The notes beneath the pieces are model-generated. The model was not told where the DNA came from. It saw nothing but the letters and a program-made list of their open reading frames with translations, and made no database searches. Positions 25,140-33,153 of a DNA stretch of 64,000 nt are shown piece by piece. Source of the DNA: Acidobacteriota bacterium (GTDB lineage: Bacteria > Acidobacteriota > Thermoanaerobaculia > UBA5066); NCBI GenBank assembly GCA_016716715.1, contig JADJVE010000004.1, positions 124,001 through 188,000 of the forward strand, written 5' to 3'. The position numbers were made by a program, and so were the translations under genes. Each line of letters begins with the position of its first letter. The first letter of the stretch is position 1.

Positions 25140-25913
25140 TCAGTCCCGGTCGACCAATCGGGCGAGCGCGACGACCACGGCCGTCTCGAGGCGGAGGATG
25201 CGGGGCCCGAGCGAAAAGAAAAGAGAAGAGTTTTCTTCGAATAGTGAAATCTCGGGCGGAGCAAACCCTCCCTCGGGACCGATTGCGACGATGGCGGCCC
25301 CGTCGAACGGCCCGGAAAGCGCGGCGCCCCCGGCGTCCGCGACCAGCACCCTCTCCCCTCTTACCCTTCCAAGAAAATCTCCGGTGCTCCTCGGGCCCTC
25401 CACGAAAGGCACCAGCGTGCGGTCGCACTGCTTCGTCGCCTCCTCCGCGATCCGCACGAGCCGCGGAATGCGCTTCGCGAGAGCCGCGACATGCGCGCGC
25501 TGGGAGCGCTCGGCGTCGAGCAGGACGAAGCCGGCCGCGCCGCACTCCGTCCCCTTCTCGATCGCCCACTCGATCCGCGCGGGCTCCGCGCACGCGAGCG
25601 CGACGACGACGCGGTTCGCAGGCTCGCCGGGGAGAGGAGAAGAGGAAGAGGAGGAGGAGGAAGAGAAGATTTTCTTGGAAGGTAATAGGGCAATGGCCGT
25701 GCCGCCCCCCACGAGAACGGCCCCCGCCCGGGCGCCCTTTCCGTCGACCGCGACGACCTCGTCGCCGTCCCGAAGGCGCCTCGAGCGAACGTGCTCCCGT
25801 TCTTCCACCTTCAAAGAAATCTTCTGGTGCTCTTCGGGCCTTGCGAGGTGCTCCGCCAGATCCGGCACGAGCACGCGCGGCGGGCGCGCGGGGGCGCCGT
25901 CCCTCTTACGCAT
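25140..25913 (-). CDS. rsmE: 16S rRNA m3U1498 methyltransferase
   Basis: 257 residues from ATG 25913, which overlaps the prmA stop by 8 bases. RsmE methylates U1498 of 16S rRNA and has an N-terminal PUA-like domain and a C-terminal SPOUT knot. The SPOUT text is clear: IGPEGGFAPPEI, SLGPRILRLETAVVVAL. Between the two domains lies a run of nine Ser after SKKIF (encoded at 25631-25683), and variable loops elsewhere are spelled by four further AT-rich words. Conserved positions are intact, so the protein is probably functional. Confidence 0.9.
   Translation of the reverse strand: MRKRDGAPARPPRVLVPDLAEHLARPEEHQKISLKVEEREHVRSRRLRDGDEVVAVDGKGARAGAVLVGGGTAIALLPSKKIFSSSSSSSSSPLPGEPANRVVVALACAEPARIEWAIEKGTECGAAGFVLLDAERSQRAHVAALAKRIPRLVRIAEEATKQCDRTLVPFVEGPRSTGDFLGRVRGERVLVADAGGAALSGPFDGAAIVAIGPEGGFAPPEISLFEENSSLFFSLGPRILRLETAVVVALARLVDRD
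25225..25246 (-). repeat. Dispersed AT-rich word in rsmE
   Basis: The - strand reads CACTATTCGAAGAAAACTC then TTCTCTTTTC; encodes SLFEENSSLF between SPOUT motifs. Confidence 0.55.
25364..25382 (+). repeat. Dispersed AT-rich word in rsmE
   Basis: CCCTTCCAAGAAAATCTCC followed by GGTGCTCCTCGGGCC, a tail shared with the copy at 25807. Confidence 0.65.
25665..25683 (-). repeat. Dispersed AT-rich word with long pyrimidine tail in rsmE
   Basis: The - strand reads ACCTTCCAAGAAAATCTTC, then an almost pure TC tract to about 25631. It encodes PSKKIF plus a nine-Ser run. Confidence 0.65.
25807..25826 (+). repeat. Dispersed AT-rich word in rsmE
   Basis: CACCTTCAAAGAAATCTTCT followed by GGTGCTCTTCGGGCC; pairs with the copy at 25364 over about 35 bases. 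Confidence 0.65.
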
Positions 25914-26754
25914 TCGAAGAAATCCACGCGCTCCCGAACCACTCGTTCTCCCGAAGCGCACGAACCTCCCGGAAACCCTCTTTCCGAAGCAAATCCTCCC
26001 AGTCCCCTTCCCTCTCGACGAGCTGCCCGGAGCAGAGAAGCCTCCCGCCCGGCGCGAGATGCGCGCGCAGCGCGGGGAGAAGCGGCGCGGTTTCCTCGTG
26101 GATCATGTTCGCGGCGACGACGTCGAAGCGAGCGGAGGGCCCGATCGCCTCGAGCGGTCCCGCGAACGCGGCGACGCGGGGGACGCCGTTCGCGAGCGCC
26201 TGCTCGCGCGTCGCGAACGCGGCTTCGCGGTCGACGTCGAACGCCACGACGCGCGCGGCGCCTTCGAGAGCGGCGACGAAGGCCAGCGTCCCCGTCCCGC
26301 ACCCCACGTCGAGGACGCGCGCGCCGGAGAGGTCCTCGGCAAGGAGCAGCCGCACGGCGAGGCGCGTGGATTCGTGCGACCCGGTGCCGAACGCGCGGAC
26401 GGCGGGGAGAAAGAGGCGCCGGACGCCGGGAGGCGCGGAGGTCGCGAGATCGCCGTCATGGGGGTCGAAGAGATAGCGGTCGACGAGAACCGCCCTCCGA
26501 AGGGCGGCCGACTCGGCCACCCAGTCGCGGGGGATTTCTTTGAAGGTGGAAAGGCCGGAAAGCCCGAGCGCGGCGAGAGCGGCCATGGCCGCTGGGAGGT
26601 CTTCGGAGTCGACCCACACGTTGAGCCCGCCTCCCGGCGCAGCCGCAGACGAGAACTCCAGCCCCCCTAAACCTTCTAAGAAATCTTGGTTCTCTTCGAG
26701 CTTTGCAGCAAGCGCCGCGGGGACCTCGATGCGGATCGCGCGCGACTCGATCAC
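25906..26754 (-). CDS. prmA: Ribosomal protein L11 methyltransferase
   Basis: 282 residues from GTG 26754 (GTGA overlap with dnaJ). PrmA trimethylates L11. The SAM-binding region has AFGTGSHESTRLAVRLL, VLDVGCGTGTLAF and ANMIHEETAPLLP. This corresponds to the PrmA-specific FGTGxHxTT and N-x-x-x-x-P motifs, though Ile-His-Glu replaces the more usual ILA text in the last one. Position after dnaJ matches the classic hrcA-grpE-dnaK-dnaJ-prmA-rsmE order. Three AT-rich words lie in or at the ends of the gene. Confidence 0.88.
   Translation of the reverse strand: MIESRAIRIEVPAALAAKLEENQDFLEGLGGLEFSSAAAPGGGLNVWVDSEDLPAAMAALAALGLSGLSTFKEIPRDWVAESAALRRAVLVDRYLFDPHDGDLATSAPPGVRRLFLPAVRAFGTGSHESTRLAVRLLLAEDLSGARVLDVGCGTGTLAFVAALEGAARVVAFDVDREAAFATREQALANGVPRVAAFAGPLEAIGPSARFDVVAANMIHEETAPLLPALRAHLAPGGRLLCSGQLVEREGDWEDLLRKEGFREVRALRENEWFGSAWISSNA
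26531..26549 (-). repeat. Dispersed AT-rich word in prmA
   Basis: The - strand reads CCACCTTCAAAGAAATCCC; encodes STFKEIP. Confidence 0.55.
26672..26689 (+). repeat. Dispersed AT-rich word in prmA
   Basis: CCTTCTAAGAAATCTTGG, core 26674-26682; encodes QDFLEG on the - strand, the inverse reading of the copy at 26531. Confidence 0.65.
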
Positions 26755-27869
26755 GTCCCCAAGAAGTCCTTCAGCCGCTCGAAGAAGCCCTTCTCGTCCT
26801 TCGTCGGCGCGCCGGATTCGCCGTCGAACGCGGCCGCGAGCTTCTCGACGGCCTCCTTCTGCGCGTGCGTCATCTTCTTCGGCACGCGGATCGTGACGAG
26901 GACGTGCTGGTCGCCCTTGCCGCGGCCGTCGAGCCGCGGAATGCCCTTGCCCTTGAGCGTGAAGACGCGACCCGCCGCCGTGCCGGCGGGCAGGTCGAAC
27001 GTCGCGTCACCGTGGAGCGTCGGCACCTTCATCGAGCCGCCCATCGCCGCGAGGTGAAACGGGACGGCCCACGCGAGGATCACGTCGCTGCCGTCGCGCC
27101 GGAAGATCTCGTGCGGCGCCACGGAGACGAGGACGTACAGGTCGCCGGGGCGCCCGCCGGGCCGCGGCGAGTTGCCCTCGGCCGTCAGGCGCAGCCGCGC
27201 GCCGTCGTCGACGCCGGCCGGGATTCCGATGGTGAGCGTGCGCGACTTCCGGACCCGGCCCTCGCCCCTGCACTCGGGGCAGGCGTCTTTCACCTTCTCC
27301 CCCGAGCCCGAACACTCGGGGCACGGCCGCGCGACGGCGAAGAAGCCCTGGCGGAACTGGACGCGGCCCTGGCCGCGGCACGTCGGGCACGTCGCCGCGG
27401 ACGCCCCGCCTTTGCCGCCGCGCCCGCGGCACGCCTCGCAGGCTTCGAAGCGCTGGAGCGGGACGGAGATCTCCGCGCCGAACGCGGCGTCCTCGAACGG
27501 GATCGTGACGTCGGCCTTGAGGTCTTCCCCGTTACGCCGGGCGGCGCGAGAGGACTCGCCTCCGAAGCCGAAGAAGTCGCCGAGGATGTCGGCAAAGTCC
27601 ACGAACTGGGTCGGGTCGAAGCCCGGGCCGCCGGCTCCCCGCACGCCCTCGGGGCCGAAGCGGTCGAAGCGCGCACGCTTGTCCGGGTCGGAGAGGACGG
27701 AGTAGGCCTCGGCGGCCGCCTTGAAGCGCTCCTCGGAGGCGGCGTCGCCCGGGTTCTTGTCCGGGTGGTGCCGGAGGGCTGCCTTGCGGTACGCGGCCTT
27801 GATCTCGTCGGCCGACGCGTCACGGGCGACGCCCAGCACTTCGTAATAGTCGCGGGTGGACGTGCTCAC
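26751..27869 (-). CDS. dnaJ: Chaperone DnaJ
   Basis: 372 residues. J domain at 1-70 with the HPD tripeptide in LRHHPDKNPG, a Gly/Phe-rich linker, and four CxxCxGxG zinc repeats (CEACRGRG, CPTCRGQG, CPECSGSG, CPECRGEG, about 145-210). The C-terminal substrate domain ends before FLGT. It stimulates DnaK ATPase and delivers unfolded clients. It lies 23 bases after the dnaK stop and overlaps prmA by 4 bases. Confidence 0.97.
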   Translation of the reverse strand: MSTSTRDYYEVLGVARDASADEIKAAYRKAALRHHPDKNPGDAASEERFKAAAEAYSVLSDPDKRARFDRFGPEGVRGAGGPGFDPTQFVDFADILGDFFGFGGESSRAARRNGEDLKADVTIPFEDAAFGAEISVPLQRFEACEACRGRGGKGGASAATCPTCRGQGRVQFRQGFFAVARPCPECSGSGEKVKDACPECRGEGRVRKSRTLTIGIPAGVDDGARLRLTAEGNSPRPGGRPGDLYVLVSVAPHEIFRRDGSDVILAWAVPFHLAAMGGSMKVPTLHGDATFDLPAGTAAGRVFTLKGKGIPRLDGRGKGDQHVLVTIRVPKKMTHAQKEAVEKLAAAFDGESGAPTKDEKGFFERLKDFLGT

Positions 27870-27892
27870 GGGCGGATCCTACGGGACGGCGA

Positions 27893-29758
27893 TCAGGCCG
27901 GTTTCTCGGCGTTCTTGTCCGAATCGCCGCTGCCGCGGCGCTCCTTGGACTCCGGCTTGTAGAGCATCGCCTGCGTGAGGATGCGCGAGACGCCCTTCAT
28001 GTCGATCATCGCGTCGTCGATCGGCCCGCGCTCGTCCCCAGTCAGGACCTCCCGGGCGTTCTCGAGCGTGCGCTGGACGCGATCCTTCTCGTCGGGCTGG
28101 AGGAGATTCCCGAACTCCCGGAAGATCCGGTCGTTCGCGGCGATCATTCCCTCGAGCTTGTTCTTGAGCTGGCGGATCTCCTTGCGCTTGGAGTCCGCCG
28201 CCTTGTTCGAGGCCGCCTCTTCGATGATCTTCTCGATCTCGGTCTGCGAGAGGCCGCCGGCCGGGTTGATCTGGAGGCCCTGGGCCTTGCCGGTCGCGAG
28301 GTCCTTCGCGGAGACGTTCACGATGCCGGACGAGTCGATCGCGAACGTGACCTCGACCTGGGGCACGCCCTTGGCCGAGGCCGGGATGCCGACGAGCTGG
28401 AACTTGCCGAGGGACTTGTTCTCCTTGGCGATGTCGCGCTCGCCCTGCAGGACGTGGATCTCGACCGTCGTCTGGTTGTCGGCGACCGTCGTGAAGATCT
28501 GAGTGTTCTTCGTCGGGATCGTCGAGTTGCGCTCGATGAGCTTCACGAAGATGCCGCCGTGCGTCTCGAGTCCGAGGGAGAGGGGCGTGACGTCGAGAAG
28601 GACGAGGTCCTTGATGTCGCCGCGCAGGATGCCCGCCTGGATCGCCGCGCCGACGGCGACGACCTCGTCGGGGTTGATCGAGCGGTTCGGAGGCTTCCCG
28701 AAGATCGTCTCCACCATCTGCTGGACCTTCGGCGTGCGCGTCTGGCCGCCGACGAGAAGGACCGTGTCCACCTGGTCCGGCGAAAGACCGGCGGCCTCGA
28801 GAGCGTTCTTGCAGGGGCCTTCGGTCCGCGCGATGAGGTCGGCGGCGAGCGCCTCGAACGTGTCGCGCGTGAGCAGCTTGTTGATGTGCTTCGGGCCCGA
28901 CGCGTCCGACGCGATGAACGGGAGCGCCACCATCGTCTCGAGAGCGGAGGAGAGCTCGCACTTGGCCTTCTCGGCGGCCTCCTTGAGGCGCTGGAGGGCG
29001 AGCCTGTCCTGCCGGAGGTCGATCCCGCTCGACTGCAGGAACTCCGCGAGGAGCCAGTCCATGATCGCGCGGTCGAAGTCCTCGCCGCCGAGGAACGTGT
29101 CGCCCGACGTCGAGAGGACCTCGAACATCCCGTTGTCGATCCGGAGGATCGAGATGTCGAACGTGCCGCCGCCGAGGTCGTAAACGGCGATCGTCTCCTG
29201 CTTCCGGTTCTTCTCGAGCCCGTAGGCGAGCGCCGCGGCGGTCGGCTCGTTGATGATGCGGAGGACCTCGAGGCCGGCGATGCGGCCCGCGTCGCGCGTG
29301 GCCTGCCGCTGCGAGTCGTCGAAGTACGCCGGGACCGTGATGATCGCTTCCTTGATCTCCTCGCCGAGCGCTTCCTCGCAGAAATCCTTGATCTCGCGCA
29401 GGACGAACGCGGCGATCTCCTCCGGCGAGTAGTCCCGGTCCCGGACGCGGATCTTCACGTCGCTGTTCGTCGCCTCGACGAGCGTGTACGAGAGGTGCTC
29501 GCGGGCGTGCTTGACCTCGGCGTCCGTCCACTTGCGGCCGATGAGGCGCTTGACGGCGTAGATCGTCTGAGTCGGATTCGTGATCGCCTGGCGTTTCGCG
29601 ATCTGCCCGACGAGGCGCTCGCCGTCCTCCGTGAAGCCGACGATGGACGGCGTCGTGCGCGCGCCCTCGCGGTTGGGGACGACCTGGGGCGAGCCCACCT
29701 CCACCACGGCGACGCAGGAGTTCGTGGTGCCGAGGTCGATCCCGAGTACCTTAGCCAA
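27893..29758 (-). CDS. dnaK: Chaperone DnaK (Hsp70), TTG start
   Basis: 621 residues beginning MAKVLGIDLGTTNSCVAV. The first codon is TTG at 29758, 8 bases after a strong GAAGGAGG ribosome site. The longer in-frame extension to 29806 lies inside grpE and has no homology, so TTG is preferred. Hsp70 signatures IDLGTTNS, DLGGGTFDISIL and VLLVGGQTRTPKVQ are all present, followed by the beta-sandwich and lid. The protein ends GSGDSDKNAEKPA, without the EEVD or Gly-rich tail type. Overlaps grpE by 8 bases. Confidence 0.95.
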   Translation of the reverse strand: MAKVLGIDLGTTNSCVAVVEVGSPQVVPNREGARTTPSIVGFTEDGERLVGQIAKRQAITNPTQTIYAVKRLIGRKWTDAEVKHAREHLSYTLVEATNSDVKIRVRDRDYSPEEIAAFVLREIKDFCEEALGEEIKEAIITVPAYFDDSQRQATRDAGRIAGLEVLRIINEPTAAALAYGLEKNRKQETIAVYDLGGGTFDISILRIDNGMFEVLSTSGDTFLGGEDFDRAIMDWLLAEFLQSSGIDLRQDRLALQRLKEAAEKAKCELSSALETMVALPFIASDASGPKHINKLLTRDTFEALAADLIARTEGPCKNALEAAGLSPDQVDTVLLVGGQTRTPKVQQMVETIFGKPPNRSINPDEVVAVGAAIQAGILRGDIKDLVLLDVTPLSLGLETHGGIFVKLIERNSTIPTKNTQIFTTVADNQTTVEIHVLQGERDIAKENKSLGKFQLVGIPASAKGVPQVEVTFAIDSSGIVNVSAKDLATGKAQGLQINPAGGLSQTEIEKIIEEAASNKAADSKRKEIRQLKNKLEGMIAANDRIFREFGNLLQPDEKDRVQRTLENAREVLTGDERGPIDDAMIDMKGVSRILTQAMLYKPESKERRGSGDSDKNAEKPA

Positions 29759-30533
29759 GAGCGGCCTCCTTCGCGGTCCCGTTCTCCTTGCCCGGCGCTC
29801 CTGCAACCTTGACGCGCGCGGGCCTCAGGAGGCGTTCGTTCAGCAAATAACCCCGCTGGAACACCTCGAGGACGGTGCCTGGGGCCGTGTCGGTCGTCTC
29901 TTCCTTCACGACGGCCTCGTGAACGTTCGGGTCGAACGGCAGGCCGAGCGCCGGCACCTCGACGAGGCCGTACTTGCGCAGGGACTCGCCGAGCTGGCGG
30001 GCGATCATGTCGATGCCCGCCTGGAAGTCCTCGCTCGACGCGTCGCCGCGGTGCGCGAGCGCGCGCTCGAAGTTGTCGAGGACGCCGAGCAGGTCGTGGA
30101 ACGTGTCGGCGAGGGCGAACTTGAAGTAGTCCGCCTTGTCCTTCTCGGTGCGACGCTTGAGGTTGTCGAAGTCCGCCGACTTGCGCAGGAGCGCCTCGCG
30201 CAGGCGGCCGGTCTCTTCCTCGGAGCGGATCGCGCGCTCCTTAATGCCCTCGAGCTCGTCGTGGGCGCGGCGGGCGCGGTCGATCGCGGCCTTCAGCTCG
30301 GCCTCGATCGCCGCGATGCGCGGGTCCGGCTGCGGCACCGGCGGCGCAGGAGGTTCGGGAGGCGCCTCCGGCACGCGGGTCGCCGCGGACTCGTCGAGCT
30401 TCTGGCGGTGGCGCTCCTCGACGGCCTCGATCGCGCGCTCGGCTTCCTCGAGCGCCTTCGCGACGGCGTCGCGGCTCTCGGTTTCGAGGAAGATGATCCC
30501 GTCGTCCTCGTCGCGCCTCTTGCGTCCGGTCAC
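29751..30533 (-). CDS. grpE: Nucleotide exchange factor GrpE
   Basis: 260 residues, long for GrpE because of a ~90-residue acidic and Pro-rich N-terminal part. The conserved core is DFDNLKRRTEKDKADYFKFALADTFHDLLGVLDNFERAL, with the beta domain VPALGLPFDPNVHEAVVKEE and GYLLNERLLRPARVKV. It promotes ADP release from DnaK and acts as a thermosensor. Overlaps hrcA by 4 bases and dnaK by 8, so the three are translationally coupled. Confidence 0.93.
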   Translation of the reverse strand: MTGRKRRDEDDGIIFLETESRDAVAKALEEAERAIEAVEERHRQKLDESAATRVPEAPPEPPAPPVPQPDPRIAAIEAELKAAIDRARRAHDELEGIKERAIRSEEETGRLREALLRKSADFDNLKRRTEKDKADYFKFALADTFHDLLGVLDNFERALAHRGDASSEDFQAGIDMIARQLGESLRKYGLVEVPALGLPFDPNVHEAVVKEETTDTAPGTVLEVFQRGYLLNERLLRPARVKVAGAPGKENGTAKEAALG

Positions 30534-31588
30534 GCGGCGCCCTCCGTGAGCCGGTGGCTCACGTAGCGGCCGAGCTCCTCGACGAGAGGCACGACGCGTT
30601 CGTACTCCATCCGGCGCGGGCCGACGACGCCAAGCGCCCCGAGGACGCGGTCGCCCTTGCGATACGGCACGGTGACCACGGCCGTCTGCGTCTCGCCGGT
30701 GAAGACGCTGTCCGAGCCGATCACGACCCGGGCACCGGAGAACGACAGGCAGTCCGTCAGGAGGTTCACGAGCCGCGCCTTCTCCTCGAACGCACGGAAC
30801 ATCCTCTTGAGCGCTTCGACGTCACCCCGGAACTCCGGCTTCTCGAGCAGCGACTCGGTGCCGTCGACGAAGACGGCGTCGCCCTCGGGACGGCCTTCCG
30901 CGAAGGCCCGCCGCCCGAGCTCGAGGGTGCGGCCGAGCGCGTGATCCATCCGGACCTTCTCCTCGGCGAGGGCCTCGAGGAGGAGGGCGCGGATCTCGTC
31001 GAGCGTCTTCCCCGCGTAGTCCACGGTCAGGCGGCGCGAGATGGCGTCGAGCTCGGCCTGCGCGAAGTCGTCGCGCGTCTCGATCAGGCGGCTCTCGACC
31101 AGGCCGGCGTCGGAAACCTCGGCCACGAGGATCCGCCGGTCCGTGAGGCGCGTGAAATGGACCGAGTCGAGGACGAAGCGCGCGGACGCGGGCGCCGCCA
31201 CGACCCCGACCTCTCCCGTGAGCCGGAAGAGGACGCGGGACGTCGCCTGGAAGAACCGATCCGTTTCGAAGGGCTCGGGAGCCAGCTCCTCGGCGATCCG
31301 GGCGCGCTCCTCCGCGCTCGGGAGGCGCGTCGTCATGAGCTCGCGCACGAACGCGCGGTAGCCCAGGTCCGTCGGGACGCGCCCGGCCGAGACGTGGGGG
31401 TGCGTGAGGAATCCGAGATCCTCGAGGTCGGCCATCGCGTTGCGCAGCGAGGCCGACGAGAGGCCGAACTTCCCGCCCTTCGTGAGCTGACGCGAGGACA
31501 CCGGGACCGCGCTTTCGATGTACGCGACGATCACCGACGCGAGCACCTCGCGGGATCGGCCGTCCAACCCCTTGAATTCACTACTCAT
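30530..31588 (-). CDS. hrcA: Heat-inducible transcription repressor HrcA
   Basis: 352 residues. Winged-helix N terminus (GLDGRSREVLASVIVAYIESAVPVSSRQL, SLRNAMADLEDLGFLTHPHVSAGRVPTDLGYRAFV) followed by the GAF-like inserted and dimerisation region, ending with MEYERVVPLVEELGRYVSHRL. HrcA represses chaperone genes at CIRCE inverted repeats. I find no CIRCE (TTAGCACTC-N9-GAGTGCTAA) in the 185 bases upstream, so its own target may lie elsewhere or be divergent. First gene of the heat-shock operon. Confidence 0.95.
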   Translation of the reverse strand: MSSEFKGLDGRSREVLASVIVAYIESAVPVSSRQLTKGGKFGLSSASLRNAMADLEDLGFLTHPHVSAGRVPTDLGYRAFVRELMTTRLPSAEERARIAEELAPEPFETDRFFQATSRVLFRLTGEVGVVAAPASARFVLDSVHFTRLTDRRILVAEVSDAGLVESRLIETRDDFAQAELDAISRRLTVDYAGKTLDEIRALLLEALAEEKVRMDHALGRTLELGRRAFAEGRPEGDAVFVDGTESLLEKPEFRGDVEALKRMFRAFEEKARLVNLLTDCLSFSGARVVIGSDSVFTGETQTAVVTVPYRKGDRVLGALGVVGPRRMEYERVVPLVEELGRYVSHRLTEGAA

Positions 31589-31644
31589 ATGCGGCGAGTT
31601 GCGCCTCCGAGATCGCCCTCAGGCTCCGAGAACCGTGCACGCGG

Positions 31645-31650
31645 ATGATA
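31645..31650 (-). promoter_or_regulatory. Candidate -10 box (TATCAT) of hrcA operon
   Basis: TATCAT on the - strand, giving a leader of about 50 bases. No clear -35 hexamer. A small GCCCC/GGGGC hairpin lies just upstream at 31663-31677. Confidence 0.3.
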
Positions 31651-31695
31651 ACAAACGATCAAGCCCCTCACAGGGGCGCCGCGCATCGGGTTTCG

Positions 31696-31717
31696 TGACG
31701 CTCCGCGCGGAGCGTCA
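31696..31717. promoter_or_regulatory. Perfect 22-base palindrome, operator candidate
   Basis: The half-site TGACGCTCCGC (31696-31706) is followed at once by its exact reverse complement. It sits between hrcA and the MglA-like gene, over the -35 region of a TAAGAT box at 31731-31736. It could be an operator for either gene. Confidence 0.5.
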
Positions 31718-31773
31718 TGGGCCCGCGGTGTAAGATGGAAAGTGCTCCGCACCGGAGGTTTGGCGAAGACTCG

Positions 31774-33153
31774 ATGGTTTTTTTCAACTACGCGACGATG
31801 CAGATGGCCGCCAAGATCGTGTACTACGGTCCCGGCCTCTGCGGGAAGACGACGAACCTCCACGTGATCTACGGGCGCACGGCGCCCACGTCGCGCGGGG
31901 AGATGGTCTGCCTCGAGACCGAGACGGACCGGACGCTGTTCTTCGACCTGCTCCCGCTCGACGTCGGCGTGATCGGGGGCTTCAAGACCCGCCTCCAGCT
32001 GTACACGGTTCCCGGCCAGGTCTTCTACAACACGACCCGCAAGCTCGTCCTCAAGGGCGTCGACGGGATCGTCTTCGTCGCCGACTCGCAGCGCCCGATG
32101 CGGGATCCGAACGTCGAGAGCCTCAAGAACCTCCGCGAGAACCTCGCCGAGATCGGCCTCACGCTCGAGAGCGTCCCCCGCGTCTTCCAGTACAACAAGC
32201 GCGACCTTCCGAACATCCTCTCGATCGACGAGCTCAACGAGTCGCTCAACCCGGACGGGTCGGTCGAGGGCTACGAGGCCTCCGCGACGAACGGAACGGG
32301 TGTTTTCGAGACGCTCAAGGCGATCTCGAAGCTCACCCTGCGATCCCTCAAGGGCCGCATGACCGTCGAACAGCGCCGTCCGACCGTCGTCGTGTCGGGC
32401 GAGACGCCGGCGCCGATCCCGGCCGCGGCGCTTCACGCCGGGGCCCTCGGCGCGCGCACCTCCGGGATCACGGCCGCAATCGATTCGCTGGGGGAAGCGG
32501 GCGGCGCCGGCGAGCCGGCCGCCGAGGTCCGCAACCCGTACGACTCCACGATCTCCCGGCTGCAGCGGCTCCAGTCGCTCCACCGTCAGGGAGTCGACCT
32601 CCACGCGGCGAGCGCCTCGGGCACGAGCCTCGCGGCCCTCACCCCTCCCGCCACCGCGACGGCGGGAACGGAAGGTGGCCCCCAGGACGCCCCGTTCGAA
32701 GCCGCAAACCTGCCGCCCGCGGACGATCCCGCCGCCGAAGTGAGCTTCGCCGAGATCCAGCCGCCGCCGGACGATCCGCCGCCCGACTCGTCCGTCAAGC
32801 ACGTCCGCGTGCGTACGAACGTCGACATTCTCTCGGAGCTCGAGAAGCTGCGGAAGATCGCGACGCAGAGGCCGGCGTCGCCCGCGCAGAAGGTCCGGAG
32901 CGCCGCCGACGTGTCGCTCGACGACCTGCTCGGCTCCACGCGCAATCGCAAGAAGGACGTCGCGCAGAGTTTCGAGGTCCTCGTCCCGCGCGACGCGCTC
33001 GCGAAGAGCCGGCGCGTGAGCGTGGCCCTGCGATTCGGCGACGAAACCGGGGCCGCGATAGGCGCGGAGAAGCGCTTCGACGTCGAGATCGCCGAGTCGC
33101 AGGACCTCCAGAAGCTCCTGCTCTCCCTCAAGTTCAACGTGCGCGCCGAATGA
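31774..33153 (+). CDS. MglA-type small Ras-like GTPase with long C-terminal extension
   Basis: 459 residues from ATG 31774. Residues 1-195 form an MglA-like GTPase: P-loop GPGLCGKT (19-26), the atypical switch II TVPGQ (78-82) in place of DTAGQ, and NKRD (141-144). MglA sets cell polarity and regulates type IV pili and motility in myxobacteria and Thermus. Here about 260 extra residues follow, Pro/Ala-rich up to 380 and then ordered (SFEVLVPRDALAKSRRVSVALRFGD) to the end, which normal MglA (about 195) lacks. No mglB is adjacent. A GGAGG lies 15 bases before the ATG, a little far. Overlaps the next gene by 4 bases. Confidence 0.8.
   Translation: MVFFNYATMQMAAKIVYYGPGLCGKTTNLHVIYGRTAPTSRGEMVCLETETDRTLFFDLLPLDVGVIGGFKTRLQLYTVPGQVFYNTTRKLVLKGVDGIVFVADSQRPMRDPNVESLKNLRENLAEIGLTLESVPRVFQYNKRDLPNILSIDELNESLNPDGSVEGYEASATNGTGVFETLKAISKLTLRSLKGRMTVEQRRPTVVVSGETPAPIPAAALHAGALGARTSGITAAIDSLGEAGGAGEPAAEVRNPYDSTISRLQRLQSLHRQGVDLHAASASGTSLAALTPPATATAGTEGGPQDAPFEAANLPPADDPAAEVSFAEIQPPPDDPPPDSSVKHVRVRTNVDILSELEKLRKIATQRPASPAQKVRSAADVSLDDLLGSTRNRKKDVAQSFEVLVPRDALAKSRRVSVALRFGDETGAAIGAEKRFDVEIAESQDLQKLLLSLKFNVRAE

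Noticed and set aside
31696..31717. 22-base palindrome as a terminator
   Set aside because: No T tract on either side, no gap in the middle for a loop, and both flanking genes point away from it; operator-like instead.
31738..31748. AAAGTGCTCCG, partly like a CIRCE half-site
   Set aside because: Only one poor half-site, with no inverted partner at the right distance.
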